From: Nocardiopsis sp. FIRDI 009 | Lineage (GTDB): Bacteria; Actinomycetota; Actinomycetes; Streptosporangiales; Streptosporangiaceae | Reading direction: 5' to 3' | Length of the DNA stretch: 33,377 nt | NCBI RefSeq assembly: GCF_003386285.1 | Contig: NZ_QPNC01000026.1 | Location: forward strand, 1 to 33,377 | Position numbers and translations under genes: made by a program | Notes under the pieces: generated by a model | What the model was told of the DNA's origin: nothing | The model's input: the letters and a program-made list of their open reading frames with translations, nothing else | Databases searched by the model: none | Shown here: positions 21,274-28,863 of the stretch, in pieces | Numbering within the stretch: position 1 is the stretch's first letter | Layout of the letters: each line of letters begins with the position of its first letter

Positions 21274-21333
21274 TCAGCCCTGCTGGGCCCAGTGACCGGT
21301 CAGCAGGACCGCGAAAGCGGCGGGCATCATCAT
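21274..21333 (-). CDS. 19-residue hydrophobic micropeptide
   Basis: A 19-codon frame begins with three ATGs and reads MMMPAAFAVLLTGHWAQQG. AAGGAG stands eight bases before the first ATG, as good as any ribosome-binding site in the window, and a terminator follows. Tiny membrane-type peptides are common in this cluster. Function unknown. The main evidence is the start signal and isolation between two hairpins. Confidence 0.45.
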   Translation of the reverse strand: MMMPAAFAVLLTGHWAQQG

Positions 21334-21368
21334 GGGAGGTACTCCTTCGTCGCTGTGGGAGTCGTCGC

Positions 21369-21402
21369 GGGGCCGCCCTGCCGTGGAAAGTCGGGCGGCC
21401 CC
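21369..21402 (-). terminator. Hairpin after the 50-residue gene
   Basis: GGGGCCGCCC (21369-21378) pairs with GGGCGGCCCC (21393-21402) around 14 bases, 10 bases past the stop at 21413. Confidence 0.65.
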
Positions 21403-21412
21403 ACAGGCGGGA

Positions 21413-21565
21413 TCAGTAGCTGTCGCGCGCCAGGCGCTCGTGCCCCGGGCACAGTCCGCTGCTGGTGGCCTTCTCGGCGCAGTAGGCCTCGCGGCCGGTG
21501 CCGTACTCGGTCTGCCAGCCGCACGCACCGTGGGGGAGCTGGGACGGGGACTTCACGGTCTTCAC
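21413..21565 (-). CDS. 50-residue cysteine-containing small protein
   Basis: Read from the GTG at 21565, which follows AAGGAGAT by about five bases, it encodes a 50-residue protein. The core is ACGWQTEYGTGREAYCAEK followed by LCPGHERLARDSY. The spacing of the cysteines and histidine (C14, C29, C39 and H42 by my count) suits a small zinc site. The G-W-x-T-E-Y-G-T-x-R-E pattern recalls short proteins of actinomycete plasmids, although I cannot name the family. It lies directly downstream of the degenerate FtsK gene in the same direction. Confidence 0.65.
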   Translation of the reverse strand: MKTVKSPSQLPHGACGWQTEYGTGREAYCAEKATSSGLCPGHERLARDSY

Positions 21566-21612
21566 AGCAGATCTCCTTCGTGGTTGGGGGTTGCGAGCGA
21601 GGGGGCGGAGGG

Positions 21613-22290
21613 TCAGCGGACGTGCGTCACGGTCACCGAATCCGTGTCGCCGCGGTAGCCGTACACCCCCCGCCCAGGGGCCTGGCGGCCGTCGGGGACG
21701 GTGTAGCCGGGCAGCAGGTCGCTGGCCAGAGCAGCCGAGGTGCCCACCGGGCGACCGAGCGCCAGGTACTGGCCGTCGGTGGCCAGACGGGAGCGCAGCA
21801 CGTCACAGCCGCCGAAGGTGTCCAGGGTCAATCCGTGGACGCGGACCACCACCGACATCCGCAGCCGGTCGGCCTGGCCAAGCAGGCGCACCCACGCTTG
21901 GGGAGCACACCGCAGTGCCCGGTCGCCGTCGACCAGGAGGAGGTTGTGCCCGTCCTCGACGTCGGCGGTGTCCTCGACCGCGTCCAGTTCGTCGCGCAGG
22001 TCGGTGTCGGTGGTGCACCGGCTCGCGGGCAGCGTCCGCTCCCAGACGGGGGCGTAGTAGTCGGGGCCGTGGTCCAGGTCCACAAGCACGGGGTGGACGT
22101 CGGCGTCGACGGTGCGGGAGACCGCGCACAGGCGGGCCAGGGCGGTGGTGCCACCGGACCCGGTCGGTCCGACGATGATGGCGTGGCAGGGCCGGCCCTC
22201 GGTGTCGGCCAGGGTCCAGGAGACGTCCTGGCCGTCGGTGCTGGTGCCCAGGGGCAGGGTGATCGGCGCGGCGGTGGTTGGGGTGGTCAC
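21613..22290 (-). CDS. FtsK/TraB-like domain protein with dead ATPase motifs
   Basis: The 225-residue protein resembles the motor domain of the neighbouring TraB-type translocase. Its Walker A reads GPTGSGGTT (41-49), with glycine where the lysine should be. Its Walker B reads LLLVDGD (117-123), with glycine in place of the catalytic glutamate. The later VHGLTLDTFGG (151-161) parallels IYGLDSFGG of TraB. Both changes predict loss of ATP hydrolysis. GAGGAG seven bases before the GTG at 22290 sets the start, so there are no membrane helices. It may be a regulatory subunit, an adaptor or a DNA-binding decoy for TraB. It is preceded by a near-copy of the traB upstream region. Confidence 0.75.
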   Translation of the reverse strand: MTTPTTAAPITLPLGTSTDGQDVSWTLADTEGRPCHAIIVGPTGSGGTTALARLCAVSRTVDADVHPVLVDLDHGPDYYAPVWERTLPASRCTTDTDLRDELDAVEDTADVEDGHNLLLVDGDRALRCAPQAWVRLLGQADRLRMSVVVRVHGLTLDTFGGCDVLRSRLATDGQYLALGRPVGTSAALASDLLPGYTVPDGRQAPGRGVYGYRGDTDSVTVTHVR

Positions 22291-22338
22291 GACGGTTCTC
22301 CTCACGTTGGGTGATGTCCGCCCCGGGGTGGGGCGGGG

Positions 22339-22470
22339 TGTCTCGTTGTCTCAGCGGCTGCCAGGGCCCGGGTTCAGGGGGCCGGGACAGGGTTTGTCTC
22401 ACTCGAAAATCGGGTGATAGTTCGTGTTCGGACATGAATCGGGTGAGACAACGGTGTGGTTGTCTCACCC
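22339..22470. promoter_or_regulatory. TGTCTCA regulatory element upstream of the FtsK-like gene
   Basis: TGTCTCG (22339), TGTCTCA (22347, 22395, 22461) and TGAGACA (22444) cluster here. GGGTGAGACAAC (22441-22452) and GTTGTCTCACCC (22459-22470) form a perfect 12-bp inverted repeat with a 6-base loop. The conserved core GTTTGTCTCAC-N2-GAAAATCGG-N-GATAGTTCG is shared with 24749-24894, so the control region was duplicated with the gene. Confidence 0.65.
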
Positions 22471-22496
22471 ACCCGAGTGGTGACGGTGCGTGGTGT

Positions 22497-24692
22497 TCAG
22501 GCGGCCAGTTGCCAGCCGCCGCGGTTGGGCAGCGGCTCGATGACCCCGGCCTCGGCCAGGTCGTCCAGCGCCCGGGAGACGGTGGCCCGGGAGCACTCCT
22601 CCGAGGCGCGGACCCGCTTTTCGATCTCGCCGCGACGCAGCGTGCCGTGCTCGATCAGCAGCTCCAGGACCCGTTTGGCCGCACCCGACCACGTCGCCAG
22701 CAGCGCCTCGTGGGGGTCGCGGTTGGCCTCGGCGAGGATTCCGAGCCCGAGGTCGGTGTCGGTGAGCAGCGCCGGGTCGATCGAGGTGGGCAGGTTGTCC
22801 AGGGACGGGTTGACGAAGTTGGCCAGCGCGACCTGCGGAGCGGTCTTCTCCCGCGCCGCCGGGACCCGCCCGGCCTCGTAGGCCGCCAACCTCTCCTCGG
22901 CGTTGGCGACCTGCTGGGCGGCGATCTCGTGACGCCGCGAGTACAGGCCGCCGGACCCGGCGTCCAGGGCGCCAGCCGCCAGCGCGTCCAGCTCCTGGGG
23001 AGCCCCTTCGAGCGCGGCGTCCATGAGCGCGGCCGTGGTCTCGTTGGGCGCCCACGCGGCCCGGAAGGCCACGTCGCGGCCCTCAGCGGTCAGCCCGACG
23101 CCGGTGATCTTGGGCAGCGCGGAGGGGTCCAACGTGATGTCAGCGATCATGGAGGCCTGGTTGCGCGACACCCGCAGGGCGACCGTGTTCCCGGCGGTGA
23201 CGTTGGCGCGCACGGCGTCGGATCCGCCGAAGGAGTCCAGGCCGTAGATCTGGGAGGCCAGCACCAGGGCGACCCCGGCCGCGCGGCCCTCGCGGGCGAT
23301 GCGGCCCCACCGGTAGGCGTTGTCGGCGTTGATGACCGCGTGGCACTCGTCCACGATCACCAGCACCCCGGGGCGGGCGAAGCTGGGGGTGAACCCGCTG
23401 GTCTTCAGCCGGGCGCTGTTCTCCAACCCCCGGGCTTCGACCAGTTCCACCAGGCCGTTGAGCAGCGCCTCCCAGGTCTCCGGGTCGTTGGGGATCGACC
23501 AGTGCGCCCGGTCGAAGATTCGCGGGCTCGATCCTCCGTTCTTGGGGTCCAGGTACAGGACCACGGTGTTCTTGGTCTCCCACGCCCCCAGGGCGAGGTT
23601 GTCGATCAGCCCGGACTTGCCCGACCCGGTCGATCCGGCGACGAACCCCGACCACATGGAGTCGGCGGTGTAGAGCCGGTAGCGGGCCTGGCCGTCGCCG
23701 TCGGCGTAGGGGCCCAGCCGGATGTGGACCTGGCCGTCGTCGTCGACGTCCAGGCGGCCCGCCTCCAACGGCACCTTCTTGGACAACAGCCCCACGGTGA
23801 CGATCTTGATGTCCAGGACCGAGGAGTCGGGTTTGGGTTCGTCCTCGGTGGGTTCGACGTGCTCGATGAGGATGTCGGCCTCGTCCACCCCCAGGCCGGT
23901 GGCGACGTAGCCCAGCGCGGCCCGCACCGAGTTGATGGTCTGCCGGGCCGGGACCAGATGCAGGCGCCCGCGCACCCCGTAGGGCTCCTCGGTCAGGTCG
24001 GTGAGCTTGGTGCCCGGCAGCGGCCCCTGGCCGCAGGCCACACGGATGCGCCACTTGCGGGCCACGGGGTGCTCCCCCGGCGGGGGCGGCGGCGCCTCCG
24101 CCTCGACCGCGGCCAGGACGCGGGGCACGCGGTGGTGCGCCCAGAACCGGGACCCCAGCGCCAGCAGGGCCAGCAGGCCGACCAGTCCCGCCCACCACCA
24201 GGCGGCCAGGGTCGCGGGCTGGATGAGGATGATGGCGATCAACCACACCCCGGCCGCGGCCGCGCACACCCGCGCGTGCGCCGGGTCGACCTCGGCCCAT
24301 TCCGAGGCCAGGCGGGTGGCGCGCCACTGGCGGGCCTTGAGGGTGCGCAGCAGGCGCAGCGCCACCCACGCGCCGGCGCCGGTGGCCACAGCCGTCACCA
24401 TCGCGTGCGTGGCCGAGACCTCCGCCGCGCGGGCGGCGACCACCCCGGCCGCCAACACCGTCGCGCCGACCTTCCACGGGTAGAACTGCGCCGCCATGTG
24501 GCGGCGCAACGACCCCTCGCCGGGACGGAACACCGCGCGCCATCCGGCGGCGATGATCGCGCCCACCCCCTCACTCTGGAAGGTGCGCGGCTCCTGGTGC
24601 GTGGGCTGTCCCAGGGCGGTCAGGACCTCGGGCGGCAGGGAGGCCGGTGCCGGGGCAGGCGTCGGGGCGTTCTTCTTCGACTTGCGGGCCAC
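22497..24692 (-). CDS. traB: TraB-type FtsK/SpoIIIE conjugative DNA translocase
   Basis: The 731-residue protein starts at the GTG at 24692, behind AAGGAGG; the open frame further up to 24848 has no start signal. The N-terminal part has about four membrane segments (about 75-90, 97-113, 143-160 and 163-180). The motor domain has Walker A AGSTGSGKS (352-360) and Walker B VLVIVDE (443-449), then IYGLDSFGG. The last 80 residues form a winged helix (ERVKR-type order: AAKRVLELLIEHGTLRRGEI, then ATVSRALDDLAEAGVI) like the DNA-recognition domain of Streptomyces TraB. Such proteins form hexameric pores and move double-stranded plasmid DNA after binding short clt repeats. All catalytic residues are present. 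Confidence 0.9.
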   Translation of the reverse strand: MARKSKKNAPTPAPAPASLPPEVLTALGQPTHQEPRTFQSEGVGAIIAAGWRAVFRPGEGSLRRHMAAQFYPWKVGATVLAAGVVAARAAEVSATHAMVTAVATGAGAWVALRLLRTLKARQWRATRLASEWAEVDPAHARVCAAAAGVWLIAIILIQPATLAAWWWAGLVGLLALLALGSRFWAHHRVPRVLAAVEAEAPPPPPGEHPVARKWRIRVACGQGPLPGTKLTDLTEEPYGVRGRLHLVPARQTINSVRAALGYVATGLGVDEADILIEHVEPTEDEPKPDSSVLDIKIVTVGLLSKKVPLEAGRLDVDDDGQVHIRLGPYADGDGQARYRLYTADSMWSGFVAGSTGSGKSGLIDNLALGAWETKNTVVLYLDPKNGGSSPRIFDRAHWSIPNDPETWEALLNGLVELVEARGLENSARLKTSGFTPSFARPGVLVIVDECHAVINADNAYRWGRIAREGRAAGVALVLASQIYGLDSFGGSDAVRANVTAGNTVALRVSRNQASMIADITLDPSALPKITGVGLTAEGRDVAFRAAWAPNETTAALMDAALEGAPQELDALAAGALDAGSGGLYSRRHEIAAQQVANAEERLAAYEAGRVPAAREKTAPQVALANFVNPSLDNLPTSIDPALLTDTDLGLGILAEANRDPHEALLATWSGAAKRVLELLIEHGTLRRGEIEKRVRASEECSRATVSRALDDLAEAGVIEPLPNRGGWQLAA

Positions 24693-24748
24693 GGGGCCCT
24701 CCTTCCAATCGGTCACTGTGCGTGCCCGCACCCGGGGCGGGGGCGGGA

Positions 24749-24894
24749 TGTCTCGATGTCTCACCGGCCGCCGCAGAGCCCTGTCTCCGGGTCTGTGGCG
24801 GGGGTTTGTCTCACAGAAAATCGGTAGATAGTTCGCATTCGGGGACAAGCGTGATGAGACAACGGCAGTGGACGTCTCACCGCTGTCTCATCAC
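24749..24894. promoter_or_regulatory. TGTCTCA regulatory element upstream of traB
   Basis: TGTCTCG (24749), TGTCTCA (24757, 24807, 24884), TGAGACA (24855) and CGTCTCA (24873) occur here. GTGATGAGACA (24851-24861) and TGTCTCATCAC (24884-24894) form a perfect 11-bp inverted pair. Order and spacing follow those at 22339-22470, so one regulator should control both FtsK-type genes. Confidence 0.65.
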
Positions 24895-24922
24895 GTTCAG
24901 TCACCGAAAACGGGCATGAAGG

Positions 24923-24950
24923 GGGCCGCCCCCGCGTGCGGGAGCGGCCC
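24923..24950 (-). terminator. Hairpin after the 115-residue gene
   Basis: GGGCCGC-C-CCCGC pairs with GCGGG-A-GCGGCCC (24923-24950) around two bases, 17 bases past the stop at 24968. Confidence 0.6.
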
Positions 24951-24967
24951 GGAAACAACGATCGGCC

Positions 24968-25315
24968 CTATCGGCCACCGAGCTGGTAGCCCTTGTCGGC
25001 GGCCTGGCCGCGGGAGGCCTCGTAGGCCTCCTGGACCGCGCGGTTGATCTCCTCCAGCTTGGCCCGGGCCCGGATGGACTGAGCGACGTAGGCGGTGCCC
25101 AGGTCCCGCAGCGTGGCCAGCTCCGAGGTGACCTCGGTGCCCATGTCGGCGGCCTTCATCTGCGCTTCGACGATCTCCAGCATCTGGTTGCCCTGCTTGA
25201 CCAGGCTCCCGATGCCGGTGATGGTCTGGGCGTGGGCGTCCAGGCCGGAGGCGTCGGAGTAGCGCAGCGTCGAACTGGCGCTGGTGGCCACGGTGTTGCC
25301 GATCTGCGTGCTCAT
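24968..25315 (-). CDS. Small helical protein upstream of traB
   Basis: The 115-residue protein is mostly one long helical stretch (about 25-105) with heptad-like hydrophobic spacing (TITGIGSLVKQGNQMLEIVE, then AQSIRARAKLEEINRAVQEA), suggesting a coiled coil. GAGAGGA stands before the ATG at 25315. No signal peptide or membrane segment is seen. It is immediately upstream of the traB control region in the same direction. Its size and helical nature resemble ESX/WXG100-type or structural proteins but no WXG motif is present. Probable accessory transfer protein. Confidence 0.6.
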   Translation of the reverse strand: MSTQIGNTVATSASSTLRYSDASGLDAHAQTITGIGSLVKQGNQMLEIVEAQMKAADMGTEVTSELATLRDLGTAYVAQSIRARAKLEEINRAVQEAYEASRGQAADKGYQLGGR

Positions 25316-25343
25316 GGGGTGTGTTCCTCTCGGTAGACGGTCA

Positions 25344-25370
25344 GGGGCCGAACCGTGACGGTCCGGCCCC
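25344..25370 (-). terminator. Hairpin between transfer genes
   Basis: GGGGCCG-A-ACCGT pairs with ACGGT-C-CGGCCCC (25344-25370) around one base, 16 bases past the stop at 25386. Confidence 0.55.
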
Positions 25371-25385
25371 GGGATCGGGTGTGGG

Positions 25386-26120
25386 TCAGTGGGAGGCGGT
25401 ACGGGCGGCGCGCTCGTGGGCGATCAGCGCGGTGATCGCGGCGTCGACCTCTTCGGAGGTCATCCGTCCGATGGCCTCGGTGTCGGGGGCATAGCCCGCG
25501 TCGGCGAGCATGCTCATCAGCACCAGCCGCCGGTAGGGCAGCGGCGGCTTCTCGGACTGCTCATCGGGGTTCAGGACCGCCACGTCCGAGCCCGGAGCGG
25601 GCCGGGGCTCTTCCTCGGTGACCGTGGACGACGCCGTCGTGGTGGTGGTGGTGCGGCTGGAGGTCCGGTTGGGCCGGGCTCGGCCAGGGCCCCCGGTGGC
25701 CGCCGCGGGCGGCGGGTCAGGGGTGAACCCTTCGTCCTCGTCGACGATCTCGGCGTCGATCACGTCGTCGGGCATCGGGTCGCTGGGACGCCACCCCCAC
25801 CGGGCGGTGAACCCCTCACGCTCGGCGCGCCGCCTGCGGCGTGCGGCCTTGCGCTCGGGCTTGGTGGCGTGGCGGTGGGCGCGCCAGGCGTCCAGGTCCT
25901 CGCAGGCGTCCAGGTAGCAGTGCCGCAGCACCATCTTCAGCCCGCCCCGCAGGTCGGGGTCGGCCTCCAGGCGCCGCCGCTCACGTGCGGCTTTCTGGCG
26001 CAGCTTCGCCATCCGGTAGGCGTGCGAGGGCGGGGTCCTGCCCGTGGCCAGGTGCCCGAAGTCCAAGGCCACGTTCTTGACCCAGAAGGCGGCGACCGCC
26101 GCCAGGATCAGCATCTCCAT
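25386..26120 (-). CDS. Membrane-anchored basic transfer-region protein
   Basis: The 244-residue protein starts at the ATG at 26120, five bases after the previous stop, so it is probably coupled. A single N-terminal hydrophobic segment (LILAAVAAFWVKNVAL) is followed by a strongly basic cytoplasmic part (KLRQKAARERRRLEADPDLR, then KPERKAARRRRRAEREG), an acidic stretch (VIDAEIVDEDEG) and a Thr-rich linker. The C-terminal domain (about 195-240) is helical. It may tether DNA or other transfer proteins to the membrane. I do not recognise the family by sequence. Confidence 0.65.
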   Translation of the reverse strand: MEMLILAAVAAFWVKNVALDFGHLATGRTPPSHAYRMAKLRQKAARERRRLEADPDLRGGLKMVLRHCYLDACEDLDAWRAHRHATKPERKAARRRRRAEREGFTARWGWRPSDPMPDDVIDAEIVDEDEGFTPDPPPAAATGGPGRARPNRTSSRTTTTTTASSTVTEEEPRPAPGSDVAVLNPDEQSEKPPLPYRRLVLMSMLADAGYAPDTEAIGRMTSEEVDAAITALIAHERAARTASH

Positions 26121-26124
26121 CGAC

Positions 26125-26541
26125 TCACCACCCCAGCAGCGGGCCGAACATGGACGTTCCGGCGTCGGCCAGCGAGGTGATGGCGGTCCCGCCGACCTGG
26201 CCCACGTCCCCACCAGCGGCCAGGATGACCACGGGCAGGCAGATCGCGGCCCACTGCCCGTACTCGTCCAACTTCTTGTCCCGCCACACGTCGATACCGA
26301 CCATGACCAGGAAGAACACCGCGATCGCGGCCAGAACGGAGGCGGCGGGGATGGGCTCGGGGAACAGGCTCAGGACGAAGCCCAGGGTCCAGGTGATGAG
26401 GTCGGTCGCCCACCCTCCCAGAAAGGAGAAGGCGAACAGGGCCCCGCCGAAGACGGCGAAGAACCCGGAGATGAGCCAGTGCGCCTTGCGGCGCAGGAAC
26501 CAGAACAGGGACAGGCACAGGATCGCGCCGACGGTGAACAT
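26125..26541 (-). CDS. Polytopic membrane protein of the transfer cluster
   Basis: The 138-residue product starts at the ATG at 26541, eight bases after AAAGGAG. Four hydrophobic segments are visible: VGAILCLSLFWFL, LISGFFAVFGGALFAFSFL, VLAAIAVFFLVMVGI and AAICLPVVILAAGG. It resembles the small integral membrane proteins of the spread (spd) genes, which are needed for intramycelial movement of Streptomyces plasmids. The exact family is not certain. It is the middle of a three-gene row with the flanking membrane-associated genes. Confidence 0.7.
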   Translation of the reverse strand: MFTVGAILCLSLFWFLRRKAHWLISGFFAVFGGALFAFSFLGGWATDLITWTLGFVLSLFPEPIPAASVLAAIAVFFLVMVGIDVWRDKKLDEYGQWAAICLPVVILAAGGDVGQVGGTAITSLADAGTSMFGPLLGW

Positions 26542-26576
26542 GGCAAGGACTCCTTTCAAGGTTGTGTGCGTGCGGC

Positions 26577-27185
26577 TCAGAGCATGAGAGCGGCGGAGAC
26601 CACGGTCAGGGCGACCACCACCCAGGCGGTGGCGTGGCGGGCCGGGGAGCGCAGGACCCAGATGAGGAAGTGCAGCAGGCTGATCACCCCGATCGCGGGG
26701 GCGGCGTAGCCGCGGGCGGCGGCCCGCCACAGCCCCTCGGGCAGGTGGTCGCCCTTCATCACGAACTCCCACTCCTCACGCAGGCTCGGCTGGCGCTCGC
26801 GCCACACGTCGGGGGGCCGAAACGTCACCCCGAGCCACTTGATGGCGCGCTCGGCCTCAGCGGCACTACGGCTCTCCACGGCCACCAACGCGGTCTCCTT
26901 CGTGGTCTCGGTCGGGACGTCCTTGGGGGTCTGCGGCTTCGCGCCCTGGCCCTGGTCGGGGGCGGGAGCCGGCGGCCGCGCGGCGGTCGTGTCCGCGGGC
27001 TCCGGCACCGGCTCGGTCGTCCGGGTCTTCGGCGGGGCCTGGGGGCCCAGGACCGCGTCGGCCAGGACCTCGGGCAACGAGGCCGGGGACGGTGCGGGGA
27101 CGGAGGGCACCACCGACAAGCGCGGGGCGTCCTCGGGACGGCGGTCACGCGCGGGGGCGCGACGACTCTCGTTCGGCAGGGCCAT
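26577..27185 (-). CDS. Transfer-region protein with two C-terminal membrane helices
   Basis: Read from the ATG at 27185 (GGAGG five bases upstream; the GTG/ATG at 27197 is less good), it is a 202-residue protein. The first half (about 1-95) is disordered and rich in Pro, Ala and charged residues. A folded stretch follows with AERAIKWLGVTFRPPDVWRE. Two hydrophobic segments near the end (AAPAIGVISLLHFLIWVL and AWVVVALTVVSAALML) anchor it. Long Pro-rich cytoplasmic tails like this often dock other proteins. Probable spread or pore accessory protein; the family is not recognised. Confidence 0.65.
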   Translation of the reverse strand: MALPNESRRAPARDRRPEDAPRLSVVPSVPAPSPASLPEVLADAVLGPQAPPKTRTTEPVPEPADTTAARPPAPAPDQGQGAKPQTPKDVPTETTKETALVAVESRSAAEAERAIKWLGVTFRPPDVWRERQPSLREEWEFVMKGDHLPEGLWRAAARGYAAPAIGVISLLHFLIWVLRSPARHATAWVVVALTVVSAALML

Positions 27186-27223
27186 CGGCCCCTCCAATCA
27201 GTGGTGTATGTGCAGTTCAGGTG

Positions 27224-27257
27224 GGGCCGCCGCCCCCTGACATGGGGGCGGCGGCCC
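27224..27257 (-). terminator. Long GC hairpin ahead of the 27185 gene
   Basis: GGGCCGCCGCCCCC (27224-27237) pairs perfectly with 27244-27257 around six bases. It probably ends transcripts from the spd operon upstream before the next transfer gene. Confidence 0.65.
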
Positions 27258-27576
27258 GTGGATGTGTGGTGGCCCCGACCGGGCGGGGCTCGTGCGGGTG
27301 GTGGGCGTGGTCGGATCCAGGTCTCCTTCGCGGGTGAGGGGTGAACGGGTGGACACGGCGGGCGTCTGCTGTGCGTCCGACTCATCCGGGAGCTGCTCCC
27401 GGCGGCATCGGCGTCTCAGCGCGCCCGGCCTCGGAGTGGTGGACAGACCCACCCGGCAGGACGGGCCGGGAGGGTCTGTCCACCCGCCGAAGCGGGCAGG
27501 CGCCCCAGGGGGCGCGGTAGGGGAGGCATAGGGGGCACCCGCAGGTCAGGGCGGGTACCCCCGTGCCGGTGGTGGG
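27258..27576. other. Intergenic region with hairpins and GGGGAGGC words
   Basis: About 320 bases without a gene. CCGGGAG/CTCCCGG (27386-27402), the terminator at 27439-27483 and a GGGGAGGC plus GGCACCCGCAGGTCAG pair (27520-27549) are the visible elements. Confidence 0.5.
27439..27483 (-). terminator. Terminator of the spd operon
   Basis: GTGGACAGACCC (27439-27450) pairs perfectly with GGGTCTGTCCAC (27472-27483), and an inner CCCGGC/GCCGGG stem extends it. It is about 94 bases past the stop at 27577. Confidence 0.75.
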
Positions 27577-27840
27577 TCAGCGGTCACCGCCCAGGGCGGA
27601 CACGTCGTGGCCGTCGGCGGCCAGGCCGTCGCGCCACCGTCGGATGGTGCGCGGGTCCACGTCGAGCAGTCGCGCGGCACCCTTCACGGTGGCCGCCTGG
27701 CCGGTCTGCTCGACGTAGGCCAGCAGCCGCTGCGGGCCACTCAGCGCCTCGTCCGCACGGGGGGCACCCTGGGGGGCGCTGGGGGAGGCGGCAGGGGAGG
27801 CACCGGGAGGCACCCGCAGGTCAGCGGGGGAGGCACCCCC
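27520..27840. repeat. GGGGAGGC word cluster, candidate TraB recognition (clt-like) array
   Basis: GGGGAGGC occurs exactly at 27520, 27782, 27794 and 27827 with a one-mismatch copy at 27804. GGCACCCGCAGGTCAG is repeated exactly at 27534-27549 and 27809-27824. GGGGGCACC variants fill the gaps. Most copies lie in the 3' end of the SpdB-like gene, where they encode a GASP-rich stretch. Clusters of short repeats are the known form of TraB binding loci, but no member of this set matches a clt I can name. Confidence 0.4.
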
Positions 27841-28863
27841 CACGTGAGCCTGCGGCTGCGCGAACCCGAACCCCGCCACCGGAGCACGGACGCCCCCGGC
27901 TGGGGGCGGGGTGTCCAGACCCGACAGGTCATCGGGCACCTGCCCGCCCCCGATGGCGTAGGGGCGCGTCAGCTGGAGCTCCAGCTCCAGGGCCCGGCGC
28001 TGCTTGAGCAGGTCCGCGTTGGCCTGCTGCACCGCCATCTGCTCCTCCACACGGCGCCGGATCGCCTCCTGACGCATCCGGTGCTCGCTCTCCTGCCGGA
28101 TCCGCTCGGCCTCGGCCGCAGCCTCCTGGCGCATCCGGTCGGCCTCGGCCTCAGCGGTGGTCAGCTCGTTCTCGGCCTCGGCCTTGGCGCGGGCGTAGAC
28201 GGCCTGGCGGCGCAGCGCGGCCAGCTCGCGCTCCTCCTCGTCGGTCAGGTCCGTGGACAGCGCCAGCTCGCGTTCGCGGGCCCGGTCGGCTTCGGCGCGG
28301 GCGTCCTCTTCGGCCTGGCGGCGCTCCCGGTCGATCCGGTCGGCCTCAGCACGGGCGGCGGCCTCGCGGCGCCGCTCCCAGGAGGTGCGCGCCACCAGCG
28401 CGATGTGCCACAGGAACTTCGCGCCGACCGGCACGAGCGCGAACGCGACCTCTTCGGTGCCCCAGTGGTGCCAGCCCAGCAGCAGCCCGGCCGCGATCGA
28501 GGCGACCCACCCGCCGATGCTCGCCAGGCGGCGCACGTCGGCGTTGAACCAGCCCACCGCGACGGTGGACACGATCAGCACGTCCGCGAAGACACCGGCG
28601 GCCCATCCGCCGGGGCCTCCGGTGATCTCCGCGACGGTGCTGGCGACCCAGACCAGCGACAGCACCGAGGGGACGACGGCCGCGGCCACGGCCACGCGGG
28701 TCGGGTTGATCCAGGACGCAGCGGGAGCGGCCGTCTGCTCCTGGGTGTGCTCGGGCGCCGGGGCCTGGACCGGGGCGGGCTCGGGGGCCGGCGGGGTGGG
28801 CTCAGCGGCCGGGGTCGCCTGGAGGGAGCCGGGGTTGTTGGTCTTGTTCCACGGGAGCTTCAT
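27577..28863 (-). CDS. SpdB-like spread protein with membrane domain, coiled coil and HTH
   Basis: The 428-residue protein has a Pro/Ala-rich start, an N-terminal membrane domain (about 55-160) with roughly four hydrophobic segments (VAVAAAVVPSVLSLVWVA, then VFADVLIVSTVAVGWF, GGWVASIAAGLLLGW and FALVPVGAKFLWHIALV), and a long charged coiled coil (about 160-300). A low-complexity linker precedes an HTH-like end (about 390-420: TVKGAARLLDVDPRTIRRWR). This combination is known from Streptomyces spread-protein genes, and SpdB proteins aid movement of plasmid between hyphal compartments. The ATG overlaps the previous stop (ATGA). The DNA-binding end is unusual for a membrane protein. Confidence 0.75.
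   Translation of the reverse strand: MKLPWNKTNNPGSLQATPAAEPTPPAPEPAPVQAPAPEHTQEQTAAPAASWINPTRVAVAAAVVPSVLSLVWVASTVAEITGGPGGWAAGVFADVLIVSTVAVGWFNADVRRLASIGGWVASIAAGLLLGWHHWGTEEVAFALVPVGAKFLWHIALVARTSWERRREAAARAEADRIDRERRQAEEDARAEADRARERELALSTDLTDEEERELAALRRQAVYARAKAEAENELTTAEAEADRMRQEAAAEAERIRQESEHRMRQEAIRRRVEEQMAVQQANADLLKQRRALELELQLTRPYAIGGGQVPDDLSGLDTPPPAGGVRAPVAGFGFAQPQAHVGGASPADLRVPPGASPAASPSAPQGAPRADEALSGPQRLLAYVEQTGQAATVKGAARLLDVDPRTIRRWRDGLAADGHDVSALGGDR

Noticed and set aside
20103..21419. A 438-codon + strand frame
   Set aside because: It runs through the palindrome array and opposite the Nudix-like gene; composition is not protein-like.
22278..24827. An 849-codon open frame on the + strand
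   Set aside because: It is antisense to the TraB-type gene, has Gly/Arg/Val-rich composition typical of shadow frames and lacks a start signal.
24693..24848. Longer N-terminus for the TraB-type protein
   Set aside because: AAGGAGG directly before the GTG at 24692 and the regulatory repeats in the upstream DNA argue against it.
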